This document shows, piece by piece, positions 1-4,855 of a stretch of 5,078 bases of DNA. How positions within the stretch are numbered: position 1 is the stretch's first letter; each line of letters opens with the position of its first letter. Source of the DNA: CAMBDR01 sp046597185 (GTDB lineage Bacteria; Pseudomonadota; Gammaproteobacteria; Burkholderiales; Burkholderiaceae_D); assembly GCA_046597185.1 (NCBI GenBank), contig JBKJLF010000448.1, forward strand, positions 1 to 5,078, read 5' to 3'. The notes under the pieces were generated by a model. The model was not told where the DNA came from. It was given only the letters and a program-made list of their open reading frames with translations, and did no database searches. Both the position numbers and the translations under genes were made by a program.

Positions 1-99
1 AAGTTGGTACCACCCCTTCCCATCCCGAACAGGACCGTGAAACAATTTTGCGCCGATGATAGTGCTGCAACCAGTGTGAAAGTAGGTTATCGTCAGGCT
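1..99 (+). rRNA. rrf: 5S ribosomal RNA, 3' part (5' end outside window)
   Basis: Component of the large ribosomal subunit and normally the last gene of a bacterial rRNA operon. The window begins inside it: roughly the first 15-20 nt are missing, judged from the usual length near 115-120 nt. Visible conserved segments are the loop region CCCATCCCGAAC (about 19-30), GTGAAAC (36-42), GCGCCGATGATAGTG (50-64), and the 3' strand of the terminal helix, ATCGTCAGGCTT (89-100). The sequence agrees with the Burkholderiales 5S pattern. The exact 3' end (98-100) cannot be fixed by eye. A strong terminator follows within about 10 nt, as expected for the end of an rrn operon. Confidence 0.95.
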
Positions 100-108
100 T
101 GTTATATG

Positions 109-142
109 AAAAAGCCCTTGATATTCGTATCAAGGGCTTTTT
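109..142. terminator. Bidirectional rho-independent terminator shared by the rrn operon and the response regulator gene
   Basis: Perfect 15-bp inverted repeat: AAAAAGCCCTTGATA (109-123), loop TTCG (124-127), TATCAAGGGCTTTTT (128-142). The A5 and T5 ends give a terminal U-tract on either strand, so the element can stop + strand transcription leaving 5S and - strand transcription leaving the LytTR regulator, whose stop codon is about 70 bp away. The UUCG-type loop should make the + strand RNA hairpin especially stable. Confidence 0.93.
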
Positions 143-174
143 GCTTTGCGGCTTCTATTGCTATTTCTTGCTGG

Positions 175-191
175 GGCTGCCTGAGGCAGCC
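175..191. repeat. Short perfect hairpin downstream of the response regulator gene
   Basis: GGCTGCC (175-181), TGA, GGCAGCC (185-191) form a perfect 7-bp GC-rich stem with a 3-nt loop. It lies about 21 bp past the regulator stop codon on the - strand. Neither strand has a T-run after it, so it is not a canonical intrinsic terminator. It may stabilise the 3' end of the regulator mRNA or help pausing before the stronger terminator at 109-142. Confidence 0.5.
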
Positions 192-212
192 ATTAGTTGC
201 TGCAGTTGTGAA

Positions 213-998
213 TTACATTTGCTTGAACAAATGCAAGAAGCTACGACTCACTTCCAATTTTTCGTTATGGCCTTTGACCATGACCAAATGCCGCCCCCTT
301 AAATCACGCGTTACGCCATCAATCGCTTTCACATTGACCAAGGTTGAGCGGTGGATTTGCCAAAACAGGGTGGGATCGAGTTCTTCGGCCAAGTCACGAA
401 CTGGTTTGCGAATTAAGGCTTCGTAGGTTTTGGTTTGAACACAGGTGTATTTTTCATCAGAACGAAAGAAGAGAATTTCTTCGACCGGAATTAGGCGTAA
501 ATCTAGTCCAATACTGGCTTGTATCCATTGCAGATATTTGGGTTTGGGCGTTAATCCCATTTTGCTGGCCAGTTGCACCAACATCTCACTCATATCCGAC
601 TGTGCTGCGGCGGGTGTTGTTGGTGGAATGGCCGTCGCTTGCGCCATGCGCGCTTGCAAGCGTTCGCAAGTAATTTTGAGACGATCAACTTCGGCGGGTT
701 TCATCACGTAGTCGATGGCTCCGCGTTCGAACGCTTCGACGGCATATTGATTGTAGGCGGTAATAAACACGATATAACTCAGCCCGGCAATCGCTTGGGC
801 GGCATCCAAGCCCGTTTTTCCAGGCATTCGAATGTCTAAAAAAGTAAAGTCAGGATGATGTTTTTGCACCAATTCAATCGCCTCTTCACCATTCTTGGCT
901 TCCGCGAGGATTTCTAATTCCGGCCAAACTTGATTCAGGCGCATTTTTAATTGATCGCGCATAAGGCGCTCGTCGTCGGCAATGATGGCTGTAGGCAT
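213..998 (-). CDS. LytR/AlgR-type response regulator (REC + LytTR DNA-binding domain)
   Basis: Cytoplasmic transcriptional regulator of 261 aa, normal length for the family. Residues 3-118 are a receiver domain: acidic pair D8-D9, phospho-acceptor D55 in FLDIRMPG, T80 at the end of VFITAYN, and K100 in the VMKP motif. A Pro/Ala-rich linker (about 119-150) joins it to a LytTR DNA-binding domain (about 154-259) with the characteristic LFWQIHRSTLVN segment (211-222). The start is well fixed: an in-frame TAA lies only 6 nt upstream of the ATG, and the next Met (13) falls after the catalytic acidic pair. No clear Shine-Dalgarno precedes the ATG. It follows the LytS-type kinase on the same strand after a 111-bp gap and is almost certainly its cognate partner. 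Its target genes cannot be read from the window, and I do not assign a specific symbol such as algR or lytR. Confidence 0.93.
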   Translation of the reverse strand: MPTAIIADDERLMRDQLKMRLNQVWPELEILAEAKNGEEAIELVQKHHPDFTFLDIRMPGKTGLDAAQAIAGLSYIVFITAYNQYAVEAFERGAIDYVMKPAEVDRLKITCERLQARMAQATAIPPTTPAAAQSDMSEMLVQLASKMGLTPKPKYLQWIQASIGLDLRLIPVEEILFFRSDEKYTCVQTKTYEALIRKPVRDLAEELDPTLFWQIHRSTLVNVKAIDGVTRDLRGRHLVMVKGHNEKLEVSRSFLHLFKQM

Positions 999-1030
999 GA
1001 TCGTTTACATGGTTAAGGTCTAATAATGAA

Positions 1031-1057
1031 AGCGCCGCCCGGTCATGGAGCGGCACT
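1031..1057 (-). promoter_or_regulatory. Intercistronic hairpin between kinase and regulator (possible attenuator or processing site)
   Basis: Read on the - strand, AGTGCCGCTC (1057-1048) pairs with GGGCGGCGCT (1040-1031) around a 7-nt loop. This gives a 10-bp GC-rich stem with two G-U wobbles. It is followed by the moderately U-rich TTCATTATTA (1030-1021). The wobbles become mismatches on the + strand, so the structure is specific to the kinase-regulator transcript. It sits about 52 nt after the kinase stop and 32 nt before the regulator ATG. It could act as a leaky terminator that lowers regulator expression, or as an mRNA stability or processing element. This is seen by pairing only; no folding energy was calculated. 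Confidence 0.55.
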
Positions 1058-1109
1058 CAGCTTGATTTACTCAGTTCAATTTGCGTGGTTTAATTCATCC
1101 GCATTTGAA

Positions 1110-2474
1110 TTAATTCGACAATTGATAGGGTACTTCAATTATGGCGATTACGCCAGTCGGCTGATTTGGTTCGATAATTAATTGTGCCTTGTTGCCATAA
1201 AGCATTGCGAGCCGTTCGCGAACACTGGTTAAACCTAGGCCCGTGCCGTCGCTTGGCATGACGCCGAACCCGACGCCGTCGTCTTTGACTTGAATGCGAA
1301 GCGTATCTTTGATCACTTCCGCTTCAACCGTCAGTGTTCCACCTTCTTCTTTGCACTCTAAGCCATGTTTGATTGCATTTTCCACCAACGGTTGTAACAT
1401 CATGGGTGGGCAAGCCGCATTGCGTAAGCTTTCTGGAATCGTGATTTGAATCGTTAAACGCTCCTCCATACGCATTTTGAGCAAGTCAAGGTAGGACGAA
1501 ACGATATCGGCTTCCCGGCCAAGATTGGTGCTGGGTGTCAATTCGCGAATTTGGGGTAATACTGCACGTAAGTACTTAATCAGACTGCGTTGCATTAATG
1601 ATGCACGGGGTGGGTCCGTTTCAATCAAGTATTCGACCGAGGCCAAGGTGTTAAACAGGAAATGCGGTTCAACTTGCGCTTGCATCATTTGCATTTTTGC
1701 TTCACTAACTTGACGCTGCAAGGCTTCGCGCTCTGCCACTTCCTTGGCCGCCGCCGCTTGCGTTTCGGCACGTTTTTTGCCTCCCATCAATGCTTTGGTG
1801 CCAAATAGTGCGAAGACCGATAAAAGCACGAATTTGTAAAACCATTCAGACGATTCTTTGCGATAACGCGTCACTTTCTCTGCCACTGCGGCATTGGCGG
1901 CATCAAGTGCCTCTTCATTGGCTTTTTCTGAAATCTCGTTATATTGTTTGACTGCCTCGCGCAATGCTTCGGTCGCTTCGCGCGCTGCTTCTGCGGCTTC
2001 TTTTGCGGCTTCGGCCGCTTCGGTTGCGGCGTCAGAGCTATCGTTGCCGCTGGTTTTCTCAGTCGGAGGTTTAGGCGTTGTTACGGCTGGGACGGACACG
2101 GACACGGACGCGCTTGCCTTGGCCGAGCTGCTTGCTGCTGCCACGACGGGCGGCACCGCAGGGGCCGAGGGTGTTGGCGTTACTTTTTTGATGTGTAGCC
2201 CGTTTTCATCGATATGGACATTTAAATCTACTTTGCGTGGTACAGGCATTTTTTTCTTTTTATGTGGTTCGGAAACGATGGTTTCTTCTACCTTGCTGGA
2301 GAAGACGGTGTTTTGCAAGATAGCCGCACAGATTAAGGAGACCATTGAAATCAACAAAAAGCGCCACCAGGATAATGCAGTAACCCAATCAGCAACGGCA
2401 TCAAAACCGCGACCAAGCCAATCAATTGCTACTTTACTAAGATGGTGAAGTTTGTCTACGGTTTCTGGACTCAT
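1110..2474 (-). CDS. LytS-type (His_kinase family) membrane sensor histidine kinase
   Basis: Inner-membrane sensor kinase, 454 aa, partner of the LytTR regulator downstream. An amphipathic N-terminal stretch (about 10-35) precedes TM1 (about 37-57, WWRFLLISMVSLICAAIL). A predicted periplasmic segment (60-210) contains a basic patch HKKKK (71-75), a Pro/Ala/Ser/Val-rich stretch (about 98-140) and an Ala/Glu helical repeat (about 148-200, EAAEAAKEAAEAAREA). TM2 is about 211-230. A cytoplasmic coiled coil (about 234-266) leads to the kinase core: H271 in QVEPHFLFNTLASVEYL, N-box QPLVENAIKHG with N366, D399-G400 in KDDGVGFG, and GTGLGL (410-415). The kinase half is typical and complete, but the sensor half matches no domain I recognise. 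The KKKK patch just outside TM1 fits the positive-inside rule poorly, so the topology is inferred. The ATG has a good ribosome site 8 nt away. Family assignment is firm; the signal sensed is unknown. Confidence 0.93.
   Translation of the reverse strand: MSPETVDKLHHLSKVAIDWLGRGFDAVADWVTALSWWRFLLISMVSLICAAILQNTVFSSKVEETIVSEPHKKKKMPVPRKVDLNVHIDENGLHIKKVTPTPSAPAVPPVVAAASSSAKASASVSVSVPAVTTPKPPTEKTSGNDSSDAATEAAEAAKEAAEAAREATEALREAVKQYNEISEKANEEALDAANAAVAEKVTRYRKESSEWFYKFVLLSVFALFGTKALMGGKKRAETQAAAAKEVAEREALQRQVSEAKMQMMQAQVEPHFLFNTLASVEYLIETDPPRASLMQRSLIKYLRAVLPQIRELTPSTNLGREADIVSSYLDLLKMRMEERLTIQITIPESLRNAACPPMMLQPLVENAIKHGLECKEEGGTLTVEAEVIKDTLRIQVKDDGVGFGVMPSDGTGLGLTSVRERLAMLYGNKAQLIIEPNQPTGVIAIIEVPYQLSN
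2092..2109 (-). repeat. Three tandem hexamer copies inside the kinase gene
   Basis: ACGGAC occurs three times without interruption (2092-2097, 2098-2103, 2104-2109). On the coding strand it encodes the alternating Ser-Val run (SVSVSV, about residues 123-128) in the low-complexity periplasmic linker. Because the unit is 6 bp, gain or loss of copies would keep the reading frame and only change linker length by two residues. Confidence 0.75.
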
Positions 2475-2482
2475 TTTGGTAA

Positions 2483-2487
2483 CCTTT
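2483..2487 (-). promoter_or_regulatory. Ribosome binding site of the histidine kinase
   Basis: On the - strand, AAAGG (2487-2483) stands 8 nt before the ATG at 2474-2472, which supports that start. It is the end of an uninterrupted A8 run (T8 at 2485-2492 on the + strand), so the site lies in an A-rich, probably unstructured leader. Confidence 0.7.
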
Positions 2488-2666
2488 TTTTTAAGATAAT
2501 TTCAGGGCAGGATTTTGTTTGATGTTACTTTACGCAAAATTGGCATCTGACTCCATCAAATTGCGACAGCCTGCATAAAGTGAGGGGTGAATGGGGCCTT
2601 ATGACAGATAAAAATACCGGGGCTGTTGTTCAGATATCGTTGTTTGTTTATCGCATTGGGCTTCGG

Positions 2667-2697
2667 TTGAAACTTCTTGGCGGGAGTAGGGTACAAT
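2667..2697 (+). promoter_or_regulatory. Candidate sigma-70 promoter for the DHH phosphoesterase gene
   Basis: TTGAAA (2667-2672, 5 of 6 to the -35 consensus) and TACAAT (2692-2697, 5 of 6 to the -10 consensus) are separated by 19 bp, slightly longer than the ideal 17. Transcription would start near 2704, giving a leader of about 110 nt that contains the hairpin at 2713-2752. Confidence 0.5.
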
Positions 2698-2712
2698 TTT
2701 CTCTATGCCAGT

Positions 2713-2752
2713 CGTTTGCGCGTGTGACAATTATGTCTTGTTGCGGCAAACG
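2713..2752 (+). repeat. Inverted repeat in the leader of the DHH phosphoesterase mRNA
   Basis: CGTTTGC (2713-2719) and GCAAACG (2746-2752) are exact inverted copies. Inside them GACA (2726-2729) and TGTC (2734-2737) form a second small stem around ATTA. Together they could make an interrupted hairpin in the 5' leader. No T-run follows, so it is not a terminator. It matches no riboswitch class I know; it could also be a protein-binding dyad in DNA. Confidence 0.4.
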
Positions 2753-2800
2753 AATGCGTGCTCGGTGGGTTGATCATTCATTGGCTCTGAATTTCTTGAT

Positions 2801-2806
2801 AAGAGG
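2801..2806 (+). promoter_or_regulatory. Ribosome binding site deciding the DHH phosphoesterase start
   Basis: AAGAGG lies 8 nt before the ATG at 2815. The in-frame GTG at 2806 overlaps this site and so has none of its own at usable distance. This favours ATG 2815 over the three-residue-longer GTG start. Confidence 0.75.
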
Positions 2807-2814
2807 TGGCCTTC

Positions 2815-3753
2815 ATGTCTGCAGAAGCAAAAAAATATCGTTTGGTAACCCGGAGTGATTTCGACGGTTTGGTGTGTGCGGTCTTGTTGAAGCATTTGAA
2901 CATGGTTGATGAAATCAAGTTTGTGCATCCCAAAGACATGCAGGACGGTAAAATTGAGATCAATGATAACGATATAACGACTAATTTACCCTTTGTTCCG
3001 GGTGTCCATTTGGCGTTCGATCATCATTTGTCTGAAACGATACGTAATAGTGGCGATCGCCCCAATCACGTGATTCACTCAACGGCACCGTCTGCGGCGC
3101 GTGTTGTGTATGACTACTATGGCGGCGAAAATGCCTTTCCGGAAAGTTGGAGTGGCATGATGGCGGCGGTAGACAAGGCCGATTCGGCGCAGTTTTCGGA
3201 GCAGGAAATTTTGCACCCGACCGAGTGGAATTTGTTAAATTTCTTGATGGATGCGCGTACTGGCTTGGGGCGCTTCCGTGAATTCCGCATTTCCAACTAT
3301 AATTTGATGATGGATTTGATTGATTACTGTCGAAATCATCATATTTCTCAAATTATGGAATTGCCCGATGTGTTGGAACGGAGCAAGTTGTATTTTGATC
3401 ACGAAGAAAAATGTCGCGAACAAATCCAGCGTTGTACGACCATACATAAAAACCTCGTGGTACTCGATTTGCGCAATGAAGAGATCATCTATGCTGGCAA
3501 CCGTTTCGTCATTTATGCGATGTTTCCAGCGGTGAATATTTCAATCCATGTGTTATGGGGCTTGAAAAATCAAAATACCGTATTTGCCACGGGGAAATCG
3601 ATTATCAATCGGAGTTCCAGAACCCGCATTGGCGAATTGATGTTGGAATATGGCGGCGGTGGGCACGAAAACGCGGGCACTTGCCAGGTGGAAAATGACC
3701 GTGCCGAATTTGTGTTGCAAGAATTGATCAAGCGAATTAATAACGACGGCTAA
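2815..3753 (+). CDS. DHH/DHHA1 family phosphoesterase (often annotated exopolyphosphatase-like)
   Basis: Predicted soluble, metal-dependent phosphoesterase of 312 aa. Members of the DHH superfamily (RecJ, NrnA/NrnB, GdpP, PPX1) hydrolyse phosphodiester or phosphoanhydride bonds using Mn2+ or similar metals. Visible motifs are TRSDFDG (12-18, D15 and D17), the signature DHH (69-71, in LAFDHHLSE), an acidic motif AAVDKAD (117-123, D120 and D123), and the DHHA1 glycine motif GGGGHENAGT (280-289). The His that begins motif I in many DHH enzymes is replaced by Arg13 or Ser14 here. From memory, close relatives annotated as exopolyphosphatase share the TRSDFDG form, so this looks like a subfamily trait rather than damage. 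There is no signal peptide or membrane segment. The gene appears monocistronic, with its own promoter and no partner close enough to form an operon. The fold is firm; the substrate (polyphosphate, oligonucleotide or cyclic dinucleotide product) is undetermined. Confidence 0.88.
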   Translation: MSAEAKKYRLVTRSDFDGLVCAVLLKHLNMVDEIKFVHPKDMQDGKIEINDNDITTNLPFVPGVHLAFDHHLSETIRNSGDRPNHVIHSTAPSAARVVYDYYGGENAFPESWSGMMAAVDKADSAQFSEQEILHPTEWNLLNFLMDARTGLGRFREFRISNYNLMMDLIDYCRNHHISQIMELPDVLERSKLYFDHEEKCREQIQRCTTIHKNLVVLDLRNEEIIYAGNRFVIYAMFPAVNISIHVLWGLKNQNTVFATGKSIINRSSRTRIGELMLEYGGGGHENAGTCQVENDRAEFVLQELIKRINNDG

Positions 3754-3788
3754 GTTTGCCAGGACGACTTTGCCATGATGGTCTTTCT

Positions 3789-3824
3789 GCCAGGGGTATT
3801 GCATGCATTTGCATTGCCTGTGGC
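3789..3824 (+). terminator. Weak stem-loop downstream of the DHH phosphoesterase gene
   Basis: GCCAGGGG (3789-3796) can pair with CCTGTGGC (3817-3824) with one mismatch and one wobble. An inner stem ATGC/GCAT (3803-3806 with 3811-3814) closes the loop. The tract after it (GGGAAAGTTTTG) is a poor U-run. It is the best terminator candidate between the phosphoesterase and the next gene but is not canonical. Confidence 0.3.
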
Positions 3825-3877
3825 GGGAAAGTTTTGTATTAAATATGTACATCGCTGTATCTCCCCCTGCCAACACC

Positions 3878-3883
3878 TATAAT
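3878..3883 (+). promoter_or_regulatory. -10 box for the TonB-like gene
   Basis: TATAAT is a perfect -10 hexamer, 41 bp before the ATG at 3925, giving a predicted start near 3890 and a leader of about 35 nt. The hexamer at the expected -35 position with 17-bp spacing, CTGTAT (3855-3860), is a poor match. The promoter may therefore need an activator, or the box may be partly fortuitous. Confidence 0.5.
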
Positions 3884-3924
3884 ACGGTATCGAAAATTTG
3901 CGATGGCAGGGATTATTTTTTTCA

Positions 3925-4767
3925 ATGATTGTTCGCGTTAGCTCCCCCCGTTCTTACGGTGAACCACCCAAACGCCGCAAATGGGCTTTGTTGGTCGCTT
4001 TGTTATTTCACGGCGCGGTGTTTTGGCTGGTGATTCAGCCGAGACCGTTTTTGCTCGAAAAAAAACATGCCGAGGGTAATGAGAATCAACCAATTTGGCT
4101 CTCGCCACCGCCAGCGCGCCCACCTGCGCCGCGAGTGGCAAAGACCAAGTCGCCACCACCACGCCCGAATCGACCTCAGGTTCGAGTCCCCAATACGATT
4201 ACCTTGCCTCATCTGCCACAAGTGGTGCGAGCCGAACCCAGTCCAACGCCAACACCCACCATCACCCCAACGCCGACCCAGGAACCAGTTGAAGATATGA
4301 TGGCGCAAGTGGAAGCGGCGCGCAAACGGCGGGCGCAAAGCCGGGCGCAAGAAGAGAGCGAGGCCCCGGAGAGTGATAGCCAACGTGCGGTGCGTGCGGC
4401 GCAGTCAAATTTGGCGAATTTGCAGGCCAAGGCGAAGGCTGCGCGCGAGCAACATGGTGGCGTATTTTCAATCGGTAAAATGAATTCGTTTAAAGCTGAA
4501 TTTACTTTTAATGGTTGGAATCAAAACCTGCGGCGTCAATGGCCGCGTCTGGTGGAAGTGGAATTGGGCAATGAGCGTGATATCGAAACGGCGATAATCA
4601 AAAGCATGATCGCGCAGATTCGGAAAGAGCGTTCGGCCGAATTTAATTGGGAATCGCATCGCTTGGGGCGTATTGTGCCACTGAATGCGCGCCCGGAATT
4701 TACGGCGGAGTTGCAGTCATTTTTAATGAAAGAATTTTTCCCGGATTATCGCCCCAGTCCGCGCTAA
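3925..4767 (+). CDS. TonB/TolA-like single-span envelope protein, function unassigned
   Basis: 280-aa protein with the layout of TonB or TolA: a short basic cytoplasmic N-terminus (1-19, KRRK), one membrane span (about 20-37, WALLVALLFHGAVFWLVI), a long Pro-rich periplasmic linker (about 60-122, including PSPTPTPTITPTPT), a charged Ala/Arg/Glu-rich probable coiled coil (about 123-177), and a compact C-terminal domain (about 180-275). That domain begins FSIGKMNSFKAEFTFNGWNQ and lacks a TonB C-terminal motif I recognise. I recall similar unnamed proteins in Burkholderiales, but give no symbol. ATG 3925 is preferred over an in-frame TTG at 3898, which lies too close to the predicted transcription start. 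The ribosome site AGGGA (3908-3912) has a long 12-nt spacing. No exbB/exbD, tolQ/tolR or receptor gene is adjacent. A role linking the inner membrane to the periplasm or outer membrane is inferred from layout only. Confidence 0.8.
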   Translation: MIVRVSSPRSYGEPPKRRKWALLVALLFHGAVFWLVIQPRPFLLEKKHAEGNENQPIWLSPPPARPPAPRVAKTKSPPPRPNRPQVRVPNTITLPHLPQVVRAEPSPTPTPTITPTPTQEPVEDMMAQVEAARKRRAQSRAQEESEAPESDSQRAVRAAQSNLANLQAKAKAAREQHGGVFSIGKMNSFKAEFTFNGWNQNLRRQWPRLVEVELGNERDIETAIIKSMIAQIRKERSAEFNWESHRLGRIVPLNARPEFTAELQSFLMKEFFPDYRPSPR

Positions 4768-4771
4768 TAAA

Positions 4772-4796
4772 AAACGGCACCCGTTTGGTGCCGTTT
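4772..4796. terminator. Bidirectional rho-independent terminator between convergent genes
   Basis: Perfect 10-bp stem AAACGGCACC (4772-4781) and GGTGCCGTTT (4787-4796) around loop CGTTT. It begins 5 nt after the TonB-like stop codon. The + strand ends in TTT only, while the A-rich sequence before the stem (TAATAAAAAA) provides a longer U-tract on the - strand. It can therefore also end the LTxxQ-type gene coming from the right. Confidence 0.88.
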
Positions 4797-4832
4797 ACAT
4801 GTTACTGCCAGTGCGTTGTCAGGATGTCGGCC

Positions 4833-4855
4833 AGCTCAATTGGCAAGCTCAATTG
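4833..4855. repeat. Short direct repeat over the stop codon of the LTxxQ-type gene
   Basis: AGCTCAATTG occurs at 4833-4842 and again at 4846-4855, a 13-bp period. The second copy spans the TGA stop codon (4849-4851). It could be a small duplication at the gene's 3' end. Nothing suggests a mobile element. Confidence 0.45.

Larger units (their letters stand above)
2475..2814. other. Divergent intergenic region between the kinase and DHH phosphoesterase genes
   Basis: This 340-bp stretch separates two divergently transcribed genes and must hold both promoters. Rightward, a candidate promoter (2667-2697), a leader hairpin (2713-2752) and a ribosome site (2801-2806) can be seen. Leftward, only the kinase ribosome site is convincing; I found no well-spaced -35/-10 pair for it. 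Weak dyads such as CGCAA (2533-2537) with TTGCG (2561-2565) are present. No RNA gene, riboswitch or mobile element was recognised. Open frames here either lack a usable start site or run into the phosphoesterase gene, so I do not call them. Confidence 0.6.

Noticed and set aside
4..426. Open frame of 140 codons on the + strand starting inside the 5S rRNA
   Set aside because: It runs through the 5S gene and its terminator and then antisense to the regulator. It has no ribosome site and its product has no recognisable features.
2240..2265. A-rich run in the kinase gene (A5-G-A7 on the coding strand, Lys codons) as a programmed frameshift site
   Set aside because: The in-frame heptamer is G-AAA-AAA rather than a standard A-AAA-AAG or A-AAA-AAA slippery site, and the downstream zero frame encodes the essential kinase domain.
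1894..2448. Long + strand open frame (184 codons) antisense to the kinase
   Set aside because: Its Ala/Ser-rich sequence is the mirror of the kinase's Ala/Glu/Lys repeat region; the kinase on the opposite strand has complete catalytic motifs.
2475..2814. LytTR-type operator repeats for autoregulation
   Set aside because: I looked for paired direct repeats with LytTR-like spacing in the divergent region and found none convincing by eye.
2580..2858. + strand open frame of 92 codons in the divergent intergenic region
   Set aside because: It overlaps the promoter, leader and first codons of the phosphoesterase in another frame, and shows no domain.
3757..3792. Three TGCCA copies (3757, 3771, 3788) after the phosphoesterase gene as a repeat array
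   Set aside because: The unit is only 5 bp, spacing is uneven (14 and 17 bp) and flanks differ; probably chance.
3898..3924. TTG start extending the TonB-like protein by nine residues
   Set aside because: It lies within about 10 nt of the predicted transcription start and would lack a ribosome site. ATG 3925 gives a normal basic N-terminus before the membrane span.
4003..4383. - strand open frame of 126 codons opposite the TonB-like gene
   Set aside because: Arg/Trp-rich composition typical of an antisense reading of Pro-rich codons. No ribosome site or domain.
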